Below, piece after piece: positions 15,828 through 25,233 of a stretch of DNA of 64,000 nucleotides. The stretch spans positions 248,001-312,000 of the forward strand of contig CAWFTJ010000004.1 of NCBI GenBank assembly GCA_963818685.1, given 5' to 3'. The notes beneath the pieces were generated by a model. The model searched no databases, had not been told where the DNA came from, and saw only the letters and a program-made list of their open reading frames with translations. Position 1 is the stretch's first letter. Each line of letters opens with the position of its first letter. The DNA comes from CAJCJE01 sp963818685. GTDB taxonomy: Bacteria; Actinomycetota; Actinomycetes; Mycobacteriales; Pseudonocardiaceae. The position numbers were made by a program, and so were the translations under genes.

Positions 15828-16703
15828 TCAGTTCCTCCGCTCACCGGCGTTGTCCAGACCGCCGAACAGGTCATCCGCCGCGCCGGTCGGGTCGCCTGCG
15901 GCGAGGACGAAGTACTCGTGCGGCAGGACCGGGGCGGCGATGCCGTTGGACAGGGCGTAGGCGGCGCGCTCCCCCGACTCCCACACGCTGATCTGGGTAG
16001 CGTGCGCGCGCAGCGCGCGCAGTTTGGCCGGCACGTGGTCGGCAACGTCCATGATCGTGCCGATCGACGTGTCGTCGACGACCGCGAGCTCCTCTGGAAC
16101 GGGCAGCCGGTAGGGCTGGTCGGGCCAGCCGGCGAGCACGTCGACGCCGCCCTGGACGGCAGCCCGGGACTGGACCGCGTAGAACACCCGCGCCACGTCC
16201 GGGAGTCGCCGCGCGGCAGCGACGGTGATCTGGTGGGCCCTGATGTGATCGGGATGGCCGTAGCCGCCGTTGGCGTCGTAGCTGACCAGCACCTGCGGCC
16301 GGAACTCGGCGAGTTGCTCGGCGAGCATCGCCGCCTGGTGGTCGACGGAGCCCCGCACGAACGCACGCGGATGGTTGTTGGCGGGGTCGCCGACCATTCC
16401 GGAGTCGCGCCACCGGCCGGGTCCGCCGAGGAACGCGTGCCGGGTGACACCGAGTTCGGCGAGGGCCGCGCGCAGTTCGCTGATGCGGTAACCGCCGAGT
16501 TGGTCGGCCTCCTGCGCCCGCAGCTGGCGGAGTTCGTCCGGGATGATCTCGCCCTCCTCACCGAGCGTGCAGGTGATCACCATCACGTCCACGCCGGTAG
16601 CCGCGTAGCGGGCGATGATCCCTCCGGTCCACAGGCTTTCGTCGTCCGGATGGGCGTGCACGAGGGCGAGCCGGCGCGCTGTGCTCGGCGGGATCACGGT
16701 CAC
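15828..16703 (-). CDS. mshB: N-acetyl-1-D-myo-inosityl-2-amino-2-deoxy-glucopyranoside deacetylase
   Basis: 291-residue zinc deacetylase of the LmbE family, second enzymatic stage of mycothiol synthesis: it removes acetate from GlcNAc-inositol. Zinc and catalytic residues are in HAHPDDES (H18, D20, D21) and GYGHPDHIRAH (H150, H153). DPANNHPRAF and the C-terminal HEYFVLAAG are also typical. GTG at 16703 is preceded by TAGGCT at 7 bases, so the mRNA is probably leaderless. It leads a two-gene unit with the membrane protein at 15431. Confidence 0.95.
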   Translation of the reverse strand: MTVIPPSTARRLALVHAHPDDESLWTGGIIARYAATGVDVMVITCTLGEEGEIIPDELRQLRAQEADQLGGYRISELRAALAELGVTRHAFLGGPGRWRDSGMVGDPANNHPRAFVRGSVDHQAAMLAEQLAEFRPQVLVSYDANGGYGHPDHIRAHQITVAAARRLPDVARVFYAVQSRAAVQGGVDVLAGWPDQPYRLPVPEELAVVDDTSIGTIMDVADHVPAKLRALRAHATQISVWESGERAAYALSNGIAAPVLPHEYFVLAAGDPTGAADDLFGGLDNAGERRN

Positions 16704-16710
16704 GTGCGGC

Positions 16711-16716
16711 AGCCTA
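16711..16716 (-). promoter_or_regulatory. -10 box for leaderless mshB
   Basis: TAGGCT on the minus strand, 7 bases before the GTG at 16703. Confidence 0.5.
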
Positions 16717-16735
16717 AACGGCGACGCGGAAAACC

Positions 16736-18559
16736 TCAGTTGGGTGCGAGGTTCCAGCTGGGCGCGCTGACGAACGGGCCGGCGAGCGGGGCACCGACGC
16801 TGACCCCGGTCACCTTCGGCGTTGTGACGAGTTCGCCGGAGAACTGGAACAGCGGGATCTCCACGTGGTCGGCCCAGAGGGTCGGTTCGACCCTGGCCAG
16901 GGCATCGCTGACGGACATCTCGCCGGTCAGCGCCGAGTCGATGGTGGTCTGCAGGGTGCTGTCGCACCAGCCGAACACGTTCGGCGGCAGCGGCGTGGTC
17001 GAGTTGGTAGGCGTGGGCGGGCAGCCGAACCGCGAGGCCAGGTCCGTTGCGGTGTCGCCACCGACCGCCTGGGGTCCGACCACCATGTCCGGGGTGAGCG
17101 GGTTGGGCTGGACACCGGTGGACTGGCCATCCGCCGTGGCCAGTTCCTGTCCATAGAGGACGTTTCCGGGCGGCGCGCTCAGCGTGGCCTGGATGCCGAC
17201 CGAGGTCAGTTCGGCCACGATCTGCCGCGCGATGTTCAGGTACACGGCCGAACCGGCCGGGGCCGCGACGACCAAGGCCAGCGGATGCGAGTTGAGCGTC
17301 CACACGCCGTCCGACGGGAGCGGCGGCGGGGGCGCGGAGGAGGTGGTCGTCGCACCGGGAGGCAGGTTGGTCGGCGGCGGGTTGCCGGTCGGCGCGACAG
17401 CGGGTTTGACGTAGCCGGCCTGGGTGAGCAACTGAGTGACCGTGGTCGAACTGGGCGTACCGGCTTGACCGGCCGCCGGCATGGTCGCGGCGTAACCAGG
17501 CTGGGAGGGGGCCAGCACCAGGTCGTTGGCGGGCGACTGCGCTGCCGGTCCGTCACCGGTGCCGGCCGCGATCAGCGCGGTGCGGTCCACGGCGGCGAGC
17601 ACGGCCTCGCGGACGACCGGGTTACCGAGCTCGGCCGAACTGGGCCGGAGTACGACGGTCGCCAGTTCCGGCTGCGGCACTGAGGTGAGCGCGACCGCAC
17701 CGCCCAACTGTTGTAGCAGCGTGAGCCCTGCCGACGTCGTGTTCGCGTACGCGAGCTGGTCGGCGCCGCTGCGCAGGGTGTCGGCGATGCCCTTGCTGTC
17801 GGCCTTGCTCAGCACGACCTGGTCCAGCACGGTCGGCTTGCCCCAGTACCGGTCGCTGCGTTGCAGCACGATCTGCCCAGCGCCCTGGTCGAGGGTCTGC
17901 ACCTGGAACGGTCCCGCGGTGGCCGGGAAGCTGTCCGCGAGCGCGGTGTTCCAGCCGCCGGGTGCGTCCTTGAGCAGGTGGGCGGGCAGCAGATCGCCGA
18001 ACAGCGATCGCCACCCCGGATAGGGCTTGCTGAAGATGACCTGGATGGTCTTGCCGTTGTCCCGCGCGACGATGCTGGAGATCAGCCGATACCCCGCCGG
18101 ATCGACAACGCCGGGCTGGCTGCTCATCTGGTCGCGCAGGTAGGCGAAATCGACGGCGTCCACCGGGGTGCCGTCCGACCAGGACGCATCGGTGCGCACC
18201 GAGTAGGTGACGGTGAACGGGGACGCGTTGGTGACCTGGGCGGAGGTCATCACGTTCTGGTCGAGCTGCGGCGTACCGTCCGGCGAGATCTGGAACACCG
18301 AGGGCAGCAGCATGCTGGCCAGCGCCGTGGTGATCGGCGACCGGTCGGCGATGGCGTGCGGGTTGTAGCCGCCGGTGACGCTGTCCACGCCGATGGCGAC
18401 CTTGGAGGTGTCCGTCGGGCCGGTCGGCAGCGCGCGGGACGACGAGGTCACCGGCACAAGCGGCGGCGGGGGTGCGTCGGTGCAGCCGACCAGCAGGGCG
18501 AGCCCGAGCGCCAGGATCGGGAACACCGGCGGTGTGCCACGGCGGCGCCACCAGGCCAC
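16736..18559 (-). CDS. lpqW: LpqW-like lipoprotein, SBP family 5 fold
   Basis: 607-residue lipoprotein with the fold of family 5 (peptide/nickel) solute-binding proteins. The lipobox is LLVGC near residue 26. Typical lobes are recognisable (SVTGGYNPHAIADRSP, YSVRTDASWSDGTPVDAVDF, YLNIARQIVAEL). By neighbourhood (typA, mshB) it is the LpqW counterpart, which in mycobacteria governs the branch between phosphatidylinositol mannosides and lipoarabinomannan. No transporter permease is nearby. GTG at 18559 is chosen over TTG 18565 because GGGAGG lies 6 bases before it. A Pro/Thr-rich linker sits near residue 390. Confidence 0.85.
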   Translation of the reverse strand: MAWWRRRGTPPVFPILALGLALLVGCTDAPPPPLVPVTSSSRALPTGPTDTSKVAIGVDSVTGGYNPHAIADRSPITTALASMLLPSVFQISPDGTPQLDQNVMTSAQVTNASPFTVTYSVRTDASWSDGTPVDAVDFAYLRDQMSSQPGVVDPAGYRLISSIVARDNGKTIQVIFSKPYPGWRSLFGDLLPAHLLKDAPGGWNTALADSFPATAGPFQVQTLDQGAGQIVLQRSDRYWGKPTVLDQVVLSKADSKGIADTLRSGADQLAYANTTSAGLTLLQQLGGAVALTSVPQPELATVVLRPSSAELGNPVVREAVLAAVDRTALIAAGTGDGPAAQSPANDLVLAPSQPGYAATMPAAGQAGTPSSTTVTQLLTQAGYVKPAVAPTGNPPPTNLPPGATTTSSAPPPPLPSDGVWTLNSHPLALVVAAPAGSAVYLNIARQIVAELTSVGIQATLSAPPGNVLYGQELATADGQSTGVQPNPLTPDMVVGPQAVGGDTATDLASRFGCPPTPTNSTTPLPPNVFGWCDSTLQTTIDSALTGEMSVSDALARVEPTLWADHVEIPLFQFSGELVTTPKVTGVSVGAPLAGPFVSAPSWNLAPN

Positions 18560-18688
18560 GAACAACCTCCCATCAACCGCTGGTCATGCTGCCACCTGTC
18601 ACCTGTTCGACGCAGCACATTTCGCGGTTGCGCGGGGTGAAAGCAGGAGTCGCCGCGCACCGCGCGGTACCGCCATCGGGTTGACGCA

Positions 18689-18720
18689 CGAACGCACCGC
18701 GAGGTTGCGCGGTGCGTTCG
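18689..18720 (-). terminator. Terminator of typA
   Basis: CGAACGCACCGCG (18689-18701), loop AGGTTG, CGCGGTGCGTTCG (18708-18720): a perfect 13-bp stem 22 bases past the typA stop. No T tract. Confidence 0.75.
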
Positions 18721-18742
18721 AAGGACGATCTCGGAGAGGTGG

Positions 18743-20680
<1,938 letters not shown>

Positions 20681-21004
20681 GCGAAACTCCTCAAGGCTGT
20701 TCGGGGCGAGACTGACAGGGGCGATAGGGCGGTGACGGGGCGCTGTGCGGATGCACGCCGATCGTGCGGAACACACCATCCGCGCAAGCAGCCGACCGCC
20801 AGCATCGTTCGCCCACCTGCGGCCGGTTCAATTCTACTAGTCGGGCGCGCATTCCGGGCACCGGTCTCGGTGTGAGTGTGCGCTCACCCGATGGCCGTCA
20901 CCTCGGGCAACGCCGAGGACACCCTCACCAGAGGGTTATATCGCCATACATTGTTCGGATATTCCCCGCCCATTGTTCGCTGGCCGGATGTCGATCCGAC
21001 CCGC
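20681..21004. other. Divergent control region between typA and the trpS leader
   Basis: 324 bases with no gene. The typA side has a TAGAAT box on the minus strand (20831-20836), a possible promoter leaving a long leader. The trpS side has two direct copies of CATTGTTCG (20949-20957 and 20971-20979), 22 bases apart or two helical turns, ending about 40 bases before the predicted transcription start at 21018. They may be an activator or repressor site. Confidence 0.5.
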
Positions 21005-21010
21005 TACAGT
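21005..21010 (+). promoter_or_regulatory. -10 box of the trpS leader transcript
   Basis: TACAGT with 7 bases to a GTG at 21018 that opens the Trp-rich leader peptide, the same spacing as the leaderless genes dapD, dapE and mshB. Confidence 0.5.
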
Positions 21011-21017
21011 GATGCCC

Positions 21018-21074
21018 GTGCTTGGGCAGCGTCGTCAATGTAGCCAGTGGTGGGCCGCTTACCGGCGGCCCTGA
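21018..21074 (+). CDS. Tryptophan leader peptide of trpS (18 residues)
   Basis: The peptide is MLGQRRQCSQWWAAYRRP with two adjacent TGG codons (21048-21053). In-frame ATG at 21012 is a second possible start, but the -10 box at 21005 favours GTG 21018 as both transcription and translation start. The tandem Trp codons overlap arm 1 of the following RNA hairpin, so a ribosome stalled for lack of charged tRNA-Trp would disrupt it. This is the classic layout of ribosome-mediated attenuation. Confidence 0.75.
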   Translation: MLGQRRQCSQWWAAYRRP

Positions 21075-21129
21075 CCCGCTGCGCACAGCGCAGCCAAGCG
21101 AACTCAAGGCCGCCCGATCGGGCGGCCTT
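21052..21129 (+). promoter_or_regulatory. Trp attenuator upstream of trpS
   Basis: Arm 1 GGGCCGC (21052-21058) pairs with arm 2 GCGGCCC (21065-21071), closing over the second Trp codon. Arm 2 can instead pair GGCGGCC (21064-21070) perfectly with GGCCGCC (21108-21114), the left side of the terminator. The terminator is AAGGCCGCCC (21106-21115), loop GATC, GGGCGGCCTT (21120-21129), a 10-bp stem. A third hairpin (21078-21094) would sit in the antiterminator loop. Stalling at TGG-TGG frees arm 2, forms the antiterminator and lets trpS be transcribed. Attenuation of an auxiliary trpS is known in Streptomyces. Confidence 0.75.
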
Positions 21130-21187
21130 CGTCATGTCCGGGGCCGGACTCGATCGGGCGGCAACCACCCCGATCGAAGGAGCCAGC

Positions 21188-22153
21188 ATGACCCGCCTCT
21201 CCGGCATCACTCCCTCCGGCCACGTCCAGCTCGGCAACTATCTGGGCGCCGTGCAGCGGTGGGCTCGGGAGACCACCGAGGAGGACCTGTACTTCGTCAG
21301 CGACCTGCACGCCATGACCAGCGCGCACAACCCAGCCAAGCTCCGCACCCTGACCAGGGAGACGCTGGCGATCCTGCTCGGCGCCGGCATCCCGGACGAG
21401 CTGGTGTTCGTGCAGTCCGATCTGCTCGCCGAACACTCGTCGCTGACCTGGATTCTGGAATGCGTGTGCACGTACGGCGAAGCCCGCAGGATGATCCAGT
21501 TCAAGGAGAAGTCCAAGGGTGAGTCGGGTGTGCGGCTGAGCCTGCTCACCTATCCGGTGCTGATGGTCGCGGACATCCTGTTGTACGGGGCGGACCAGGT
21601 GCCGGTCGGCGAGGACCAGGCCCAGCACGTCGAGCTGGCCAGGGTGTTGGCCCGGCGGTTCAACAGCCAGTACGGCGAGGTGTTCATCGTGCCCGAGTTG
21701 CAGTTGCCCCCCACCGCGGCGCGCGTGCGCGACCTGGCCGACCCGACCCGCAAGATGGCCAAGTCGACGCAGGAATCGGCGGGCGTGGTGTACGTGCTCG
21801 ACTCGCCCGACCTGATCCGGCGCAAGATCGGCAGGGCGGTCACGGACAACCTGGCCAGGGTCGCCTACGACCCGGAGAACCAGCCCGGCGTCGCCAACCT
21901 GCTGGAGATCCTGGCCGGCTGCACCGGCGAACGGCCCGATGACCTGACCGAGCAGGTCAAGGACTATGCCAGCCTCAAGGCGCTGGTCGCGGACGCGGTC
22001 ATCGAGGAACTGAGTGGCATCCGCAAGCGCGCGATGGAACTGATCGAGGACCGTGCTGAGCTCGACCGGATCAGGGCGCGGGGCGCCGAGCGTGCACGGG
22101 AACGCGCCCAGCCCCGGCTCGCGGCCGCCCGCCGCATGGCCGGGCTCGGTTGA
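21188..22153 (+). CDS. trpS: Tryptophanyl-tRNA synthetase, attenuator-controlled
   Basis: 321-residue class I aminoacyl-tRNA synthetase. The HIGH-type motif is PSGHVQLGNY (9-18), the KMSKS loop reads KMAKS (189-193), and GEDQAQHVELAR binds Trp-AMP. It is on the short side for TrpRS. ATG at 21188 follows GAAGGAG. Expression is probably induced by shortage of charged tRNA-Trp through the upstream leader peptide and attenuator. In Streptomyces such a regulated copy is an auxiliary, indolmycin-resistant enzyme beside a housekeeping one; whether this genome has a second trpS cannot be seen here. Confidence 0.93.
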   Translation: MTRLSGITPSGHVQLGNYLGAVQRWARETTEEDLYFVSDLHAMTSAHNPAKLRTLTRETLAILLGAGIPDELVFVQSDLLAEHSSLTWILECVCTYGEARRMIQFKEKSKGESGVRLSLLTYPVLMVADILLYGADQVPVGEDQAQHVELARVLARRFNSQYGEVFIVPELQLPPTAARVRDLADPTRKMAKSTQESAGVVYVLDSPDLIRRKIGRAVTDNLARVAYDPENQPGVANLLEILAGCTGERPDDLTEQVKDYASLKALVADAVIEELSGIRKRAMELIEDRAELDRIRARGAERARERAQPRLAAARRMAGLG

Positions 22154-22164
22154 CGGGTGCAGGG

Positions 22165-22198
22165 CGGTGGCCGTCGAAACCGTGATCGGCGGCCACCG
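22165..22198. terminator. Bidirectional terminator between trpS and the Nudix gene
   Basis: CGGTGGCCG (22165-22173) and CGGCCACCG (22190-22198) form a 9-bp stem with a 16-base loop directly after trpS and over the start of the convergent gene's tail. Confidence 0.65.
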
Positions 22199-22957
22199 TC
22201 ACAACAGCCCGTACAGGGCCGGCAGCACGGCGCGATCCGCGTCCAGCCAGTCCAGTCCGGCCAGGTCGGCCGCGCGCACCCAGCGCAGGGCGTTGTGCTC
22301 ACGCGCGTCCGGCCGCTGCCCGTCGACCAGCCGGGCGGCGTGGACGTGCAGCACCCAGCCGCTGGGCAGGATCAGGTCAGGCCCGACCCGGCCGGTGACG
22401 CGCACGGTCGCGCCCAGCTCCTCCTCGCACTCGCGGACGACCGCGTCCTCCTCCCGTTCGCCCGGTTCGACCCGGCCACCCGGAAACTCCCAGCGTCCGG
22501 CCAGCGCGGGCGGGTAGGAGCGCTGTGCGGCCAGCACCGCGCCATCGGCGATGATCGCCGCGCCAACGACCTTCGGCGCGTCGGCCAACTGTTCCGCCCG
22601 CGCCACCACGCCGGCCAGCCACGCCGCACCGAACCCTTTCCCACGCACGCCGCGCACGGCGGCATGCACCGCGCCGTCGTCCACCCACGCGGACAGCGCG
22701 GCCCGCCACCCGCGACCGACCGCGCGCAGCGCGACGCCGCGCTCGTCGGCCTGTTCGCAGCGCAGCGTGCCGCGCGCCACGACCGGACCGGCCAGCCGGA
22801 CCCGCAGCGGCAGCTCGACCCCGGCGAGGAACCGGTCGGGACGGTCGACCGGCAGAGCGACGCCGACAGTGGCCAGATGCGTGGCCAGCAGCCAGGTTTC
22901 GGCGAGCGCCGCGGCCACGGTCCTGGTCGACGCGGTCGTGCTCAGGGTGAGTCCCAC
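22199..22957 (-). CDS. MutT-like Nudix hydrolase with N-terminal extension
   Basis: 252 residues. The C-terminal 130 residues are a MutT-type Nudix domain with a full box (GGRVEPGE then RECEEELGA) and the substrate loop AGRWEFPGG, as in 8-oxo-dGTP or CTP-cleaving MutT proteins. The N-terminal 110 residues resemble an SRPBCC/polyketide-cyclase-like fold (alternating LPLRVRLAGPVVARGTLRCE strands), an unusual partner. GTG at 22957 lies 23 bases after the histidine kinase stop, so it may be co-transcribed with the two-component system. Position matches mutT2 (Rv1160). Confidence 0.82.
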   Translation of the reverse strand: MGLTLSTTASTRTVAAALAETWLLATHLATVGVALPVDRPDRFLAGVELPLRVRLAGPVVARGTLRCEQADERGVALRAVGRGWRAALSAWVDDGAVHAAVRGVRGKGFGAAWLAGVVARAEQLADAPKVVGAAIIADGAVLAAQRSYPPALAGRWEFPGGRVEPGEREEDAVVRECEEELGATVRVTGRVGPDLILPSGWVLHVHAARLVDGQRPDAREHNALRWVRAADLAGLDWLDADRAVLPALYGLL

Positions 22958-22980
22958 GCGGGCTGATCCTGCCCGACCGG

Positions 22981-24330
22981 CTATCCCGACGCCGCCCGGA
23001 CCGGCGGACCGCGCCACCGCACCTCGAATCGCGCCCCGCCATCCGCGGATTCGCCGACCAGCACCGATCCGTTGCGTCGCCGCACCACCTCGGCAACCAA
23101 CGCCAGCCCCAACCCGGACCCGCCGGTTCGCCTGCCCCGGTCGTCCTGCACGCGGTAGAACCGGTCGAAGACTCGCGGGCGATGTTCGACCGGAACACCC
23201 GGCCCGTCGTCGTCGACGGTCAGGCGCACGCCGTCGACCGTCGGCAGCACCAACACGCCGATCATGCCGCGGGCGTGCCGCGCCGCGTTGCGCAACAGGT
23301 TGTCCAGCACCAGTTCCACCTCGCCCGGCGCGGCCCACACCACGCACGGCGTCGGTGGCACCCGCAGGCGGACGCGAGGCGCGTCCGGTGGCAACCGGTC
23401 GACCGCCGCGGACGCGGCCAGCGCGAGATCGACAGGGCCTGCCGCGGTCCATTCGCCCGCATCCGAACGGGACAGCACCAACAGGTCGTCGATCAGCGTG
23501 GACAGCCGTTCAGATTCCGCGACAACGTCGCTGAGCACCTCCTGCGCGAGCTCCGGGTCCGGGTGCACGACGGCGACCTCGGCCTGGGCCCGGATCGACG
23601 CGACCGGCGAACGCAGTTCGTGCGCGGCATCGCCGGTGAAGCGCTGCAACCGTTGCCGCGCCTCGTCCCGCCTTGCCAGCAACGCGTTCAGCGCCTCGGC
23701 GAGTTCGCGCAGCTCGTCCCTTGCCTCCGGCACCGGCAACCGTTCCCCGGGCGGCAACGCGCCAGCGGCCGTGCGCATCCGGCGGACCGGCCGCAGCGAA
23801 CTGCGCACCGCGACCCAGGTGGCCGCGCCCGCGACCACCCCGCCGACCACCGCGGCGAACAACAGCCACTGGAACGCCAGCTCGCCGGCTTCGTCGTAGC
23901 CGACCAGGCTCGCGCCGACCACGACCAGCCGCTGGCTACCGTCCGGAATGGACACGACAGTGCCGAGCCAGCGCACCGGTGGGCTGGCTGACTCGTCGAT
24001 GATGCCCTGGCCCGCCTCAAGATCCGCGATCTGCCCACTGTCCAGCGGCGGCCTCGGCCTGCGGTCGGCCGGATTGCCGGCCCGGTCCAGCACCCGGACC
24101 GACGTGTCGAACGGCGGCGTCGGCATGGCGTGCCCGGCCGACACGGCGGCGGTCGCGGCGGCCAGGCTGCCCTTGAGTTCGCGGTCGGCCGCGTCGACCA
24201 GCAGGTTGCCGAGCAGGAAGCTGCTCAGTTTGGCCAGCAGGGCAAGGCAGAGCACGGTCACCGTGGTGGCCACCACGGTGATCCGAAATTCGATGGCGCG
24301 CCGCAGCCACCACGCGACCAGTGCCCTCAT
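22981..24330 (-). CDS. Two-component sensor histidine kinase
   Basis: 449-residue membrane kinase. Transmembrane helices at about 17-40 and 152-177 flank an extracytoplasmic sensor of 110 residues; a HAMP segment follows (RSSLRPVRRMRTA). The phospho-accepting histidine is H237 in GDAAHELRSPVASI. ATP-binding motifs are LDNLLRNAARHA, DDDGPGVP and GSGLGLALVAEVV. ATG at 24330 overlaps the response-regulator stop in ATGA. It should phosphorylate the regulator encoded just upstream. Signal unknown; the neighbouring exporter suggests an envelope or antimicrobial cue. Confidence 0.93.
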   Translation of the reverse strand: MRALVAWWLRRAIEFRITVVATTVTVLCLALLAKLSSFLLGNLLVDAADRELKGSLAAATAAVSAGHAMPTPPFDTSVRVLDRAGNPADRRPRPPLDSGQIADLEAGQGIIDESASPPVRWLGTVVSIPDGSQRLVVVGASLVGYDEAGELAFQWLLFAAVVGGVVAGAATWVAVRSSLRPVRRMRTAAGALPPGERLPVPEARDELRELAEALNALLARRDEARQRLQRFTGDAAHELRSPVASIRAQAEVAVVHPDPELAQEVLSDVVAESERLSTLIDDLLVLSRSDAGEWTAAGPVDLALAASAAVDRLPPDAPRVRLRVPPTPCVVWAAPGEVELVLDNLLRNAARHARGMIGVLVLPTVDGVRLTVDDDGPGVPVEHRPRVFDRFYRVQDDRGRRTGGSGLGLALVAEVVRRRNGSVLVGESADGGARFEVRWRGPPVRAASG

Positions 24331-25052
24331 CGCGAGTCACCTGGATCGACCGGTTCGAGGGCCGCGTCCAGCTCGCTGGTGCTGACCAGGTAGCCGTGGC
24401 CGCGCACGGTCTGCAGGAGATGGCCGGCACCTGCGCTTTCGAGCTTGCGCCGCAGGTAACCGACGTAGACCTCGACCACGTTGCGGGTGGCGGCCTGTTC
24501 GTCGCCCCAGACCGCGCGGAGCAGGTCGTCCTTGGTCACCACGGCGCCGGCCCTGCCGACCAGCACGTCGAGCACGGCGTACTCGCGCGGGCTCAGTTCG
24601 AGTACCGAACCGGCCCAGCGCACCTGCCTGCGCGCCCGGTCGACCGCCAGGTCACCGACCCGGACCTGTTGACGCGGCGTGTCGCCGGCCGCGCGCCGCA
24701 ACAGCGCGTTCACCTGCGAGACCAGTATCCGGTAGGAGAACGGTTTGATCAGGTAGCCGTCCGCGCCGAGGTCGAATCCGTCTGCCTGGTCGTACTCGCC
24801 GTCCTTGGCGGAGATGAGCAGCACGGGCGTGCGCACGCCCTCGGCACGCAACCGCTCCAGCACCCGGTAGCCGGACATCCCGGGCAGCATGATGTCCAGC
24901 AGCACGATGTCGAACGCGCCGGTCAGGGCGGCACGCAGCGCGCTGGGGCCGTCCACCGTGAGGGCGACGTCCATGCCCTCCGCGGCGAGACCGCGCTTCA
25001 GCGCCTTGCGTACCCCCCACTCGTCGTCGGCGACCAACACTCGTGCGTTCAC
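24327..25052 (-). CDS. OmpR/PhoB-family response regulator
   Basis: 241 residues. Receiver domain 1-120 with acidic pocket DDE (9-11), phosphoryl acceptor D53 in LLDIMLPG and K103 in LIKPFS. The C-terminal winged helix has SPREYAVLDVLVGRAG, TRNVVEVYVGYLRRKL and TVRGHGYLV. GTG at 25052. It is divergent from the LolA-like gene, and the intergenic region carries a ladder of TCTCAG repeats typical of sites for this family, so it probably controls both directions. Confidence 0.93.
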   Translation of the reverse strand: MNARVLVADDEWGVRKALKRGLAAEGMDVALTVDGPSALRAALTGAFDIVLLDIMLPGMSGYRVLERLRAEGVRTPVLLISAKDGEYDQADGFDLGADGYLIKPFSYRILVSQVNALLRRAAGDTPRQQVRVGDLAVDRARRQVRWAGSVLELSPREYAVLDVLVGRAGAVVTKDDLLRAVWGDEQAATRNVVEVYVGYLRRKLESAGAGHLLQTVRGHGYLVSTSELDAALEPVDPGDSR

Positions 25053-25093
25053 GTGATCAGCATCCCTCCTGCCAGCGACAACGCCGCTCCCCC

Positions 25094-25160
25094 TCTCAGT
25101 GATATCTCAGTTGTTCTCAGCTGGTTCTCAGTTCCGCGCCGGTTCTCAGCGCCATCTCAG
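25094..25160. promoter_or_regulatory. Ladder of six TCTCAG direct repeats, probable response-regulator operator
   Basis: TCTCAG occurs at 25094, 25105, 25115, 25126, 25144 and 25155. Steps are 11, 10, 11, 18 and 11 bases, so repeats lie on one face of the helix, as OmpR/PhoB regulators require. The extended unit is roughly GTTCTCAG. It sits between the regulator start (25052, minus) and the LolA-like gene start (25234, plus). Confidence 0.75.
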
Positions 25161-25233
25161 CTTGCCTCGGGCAAGCTGATCACGTCGGACCAACCAGGCC
25201 GATCCATCGGCCTGGCCCAACCTAGGAGCCAGA

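Noticed and set aside
15431..16561. A 376-codon frame joining mshB sequence to the small membrane protein
   Set aside because: The upstream part is an out-of-frame reading of mshB; the real membrane protein starts at the ATG at 15823.
22199..23452. A 417-codon frame extending the Nudix gene into the histidine kinase gene
   Set aside because: The extension is an out-of-frame reading of the kinase C-terminus; GTG 22957 starts the real protein.
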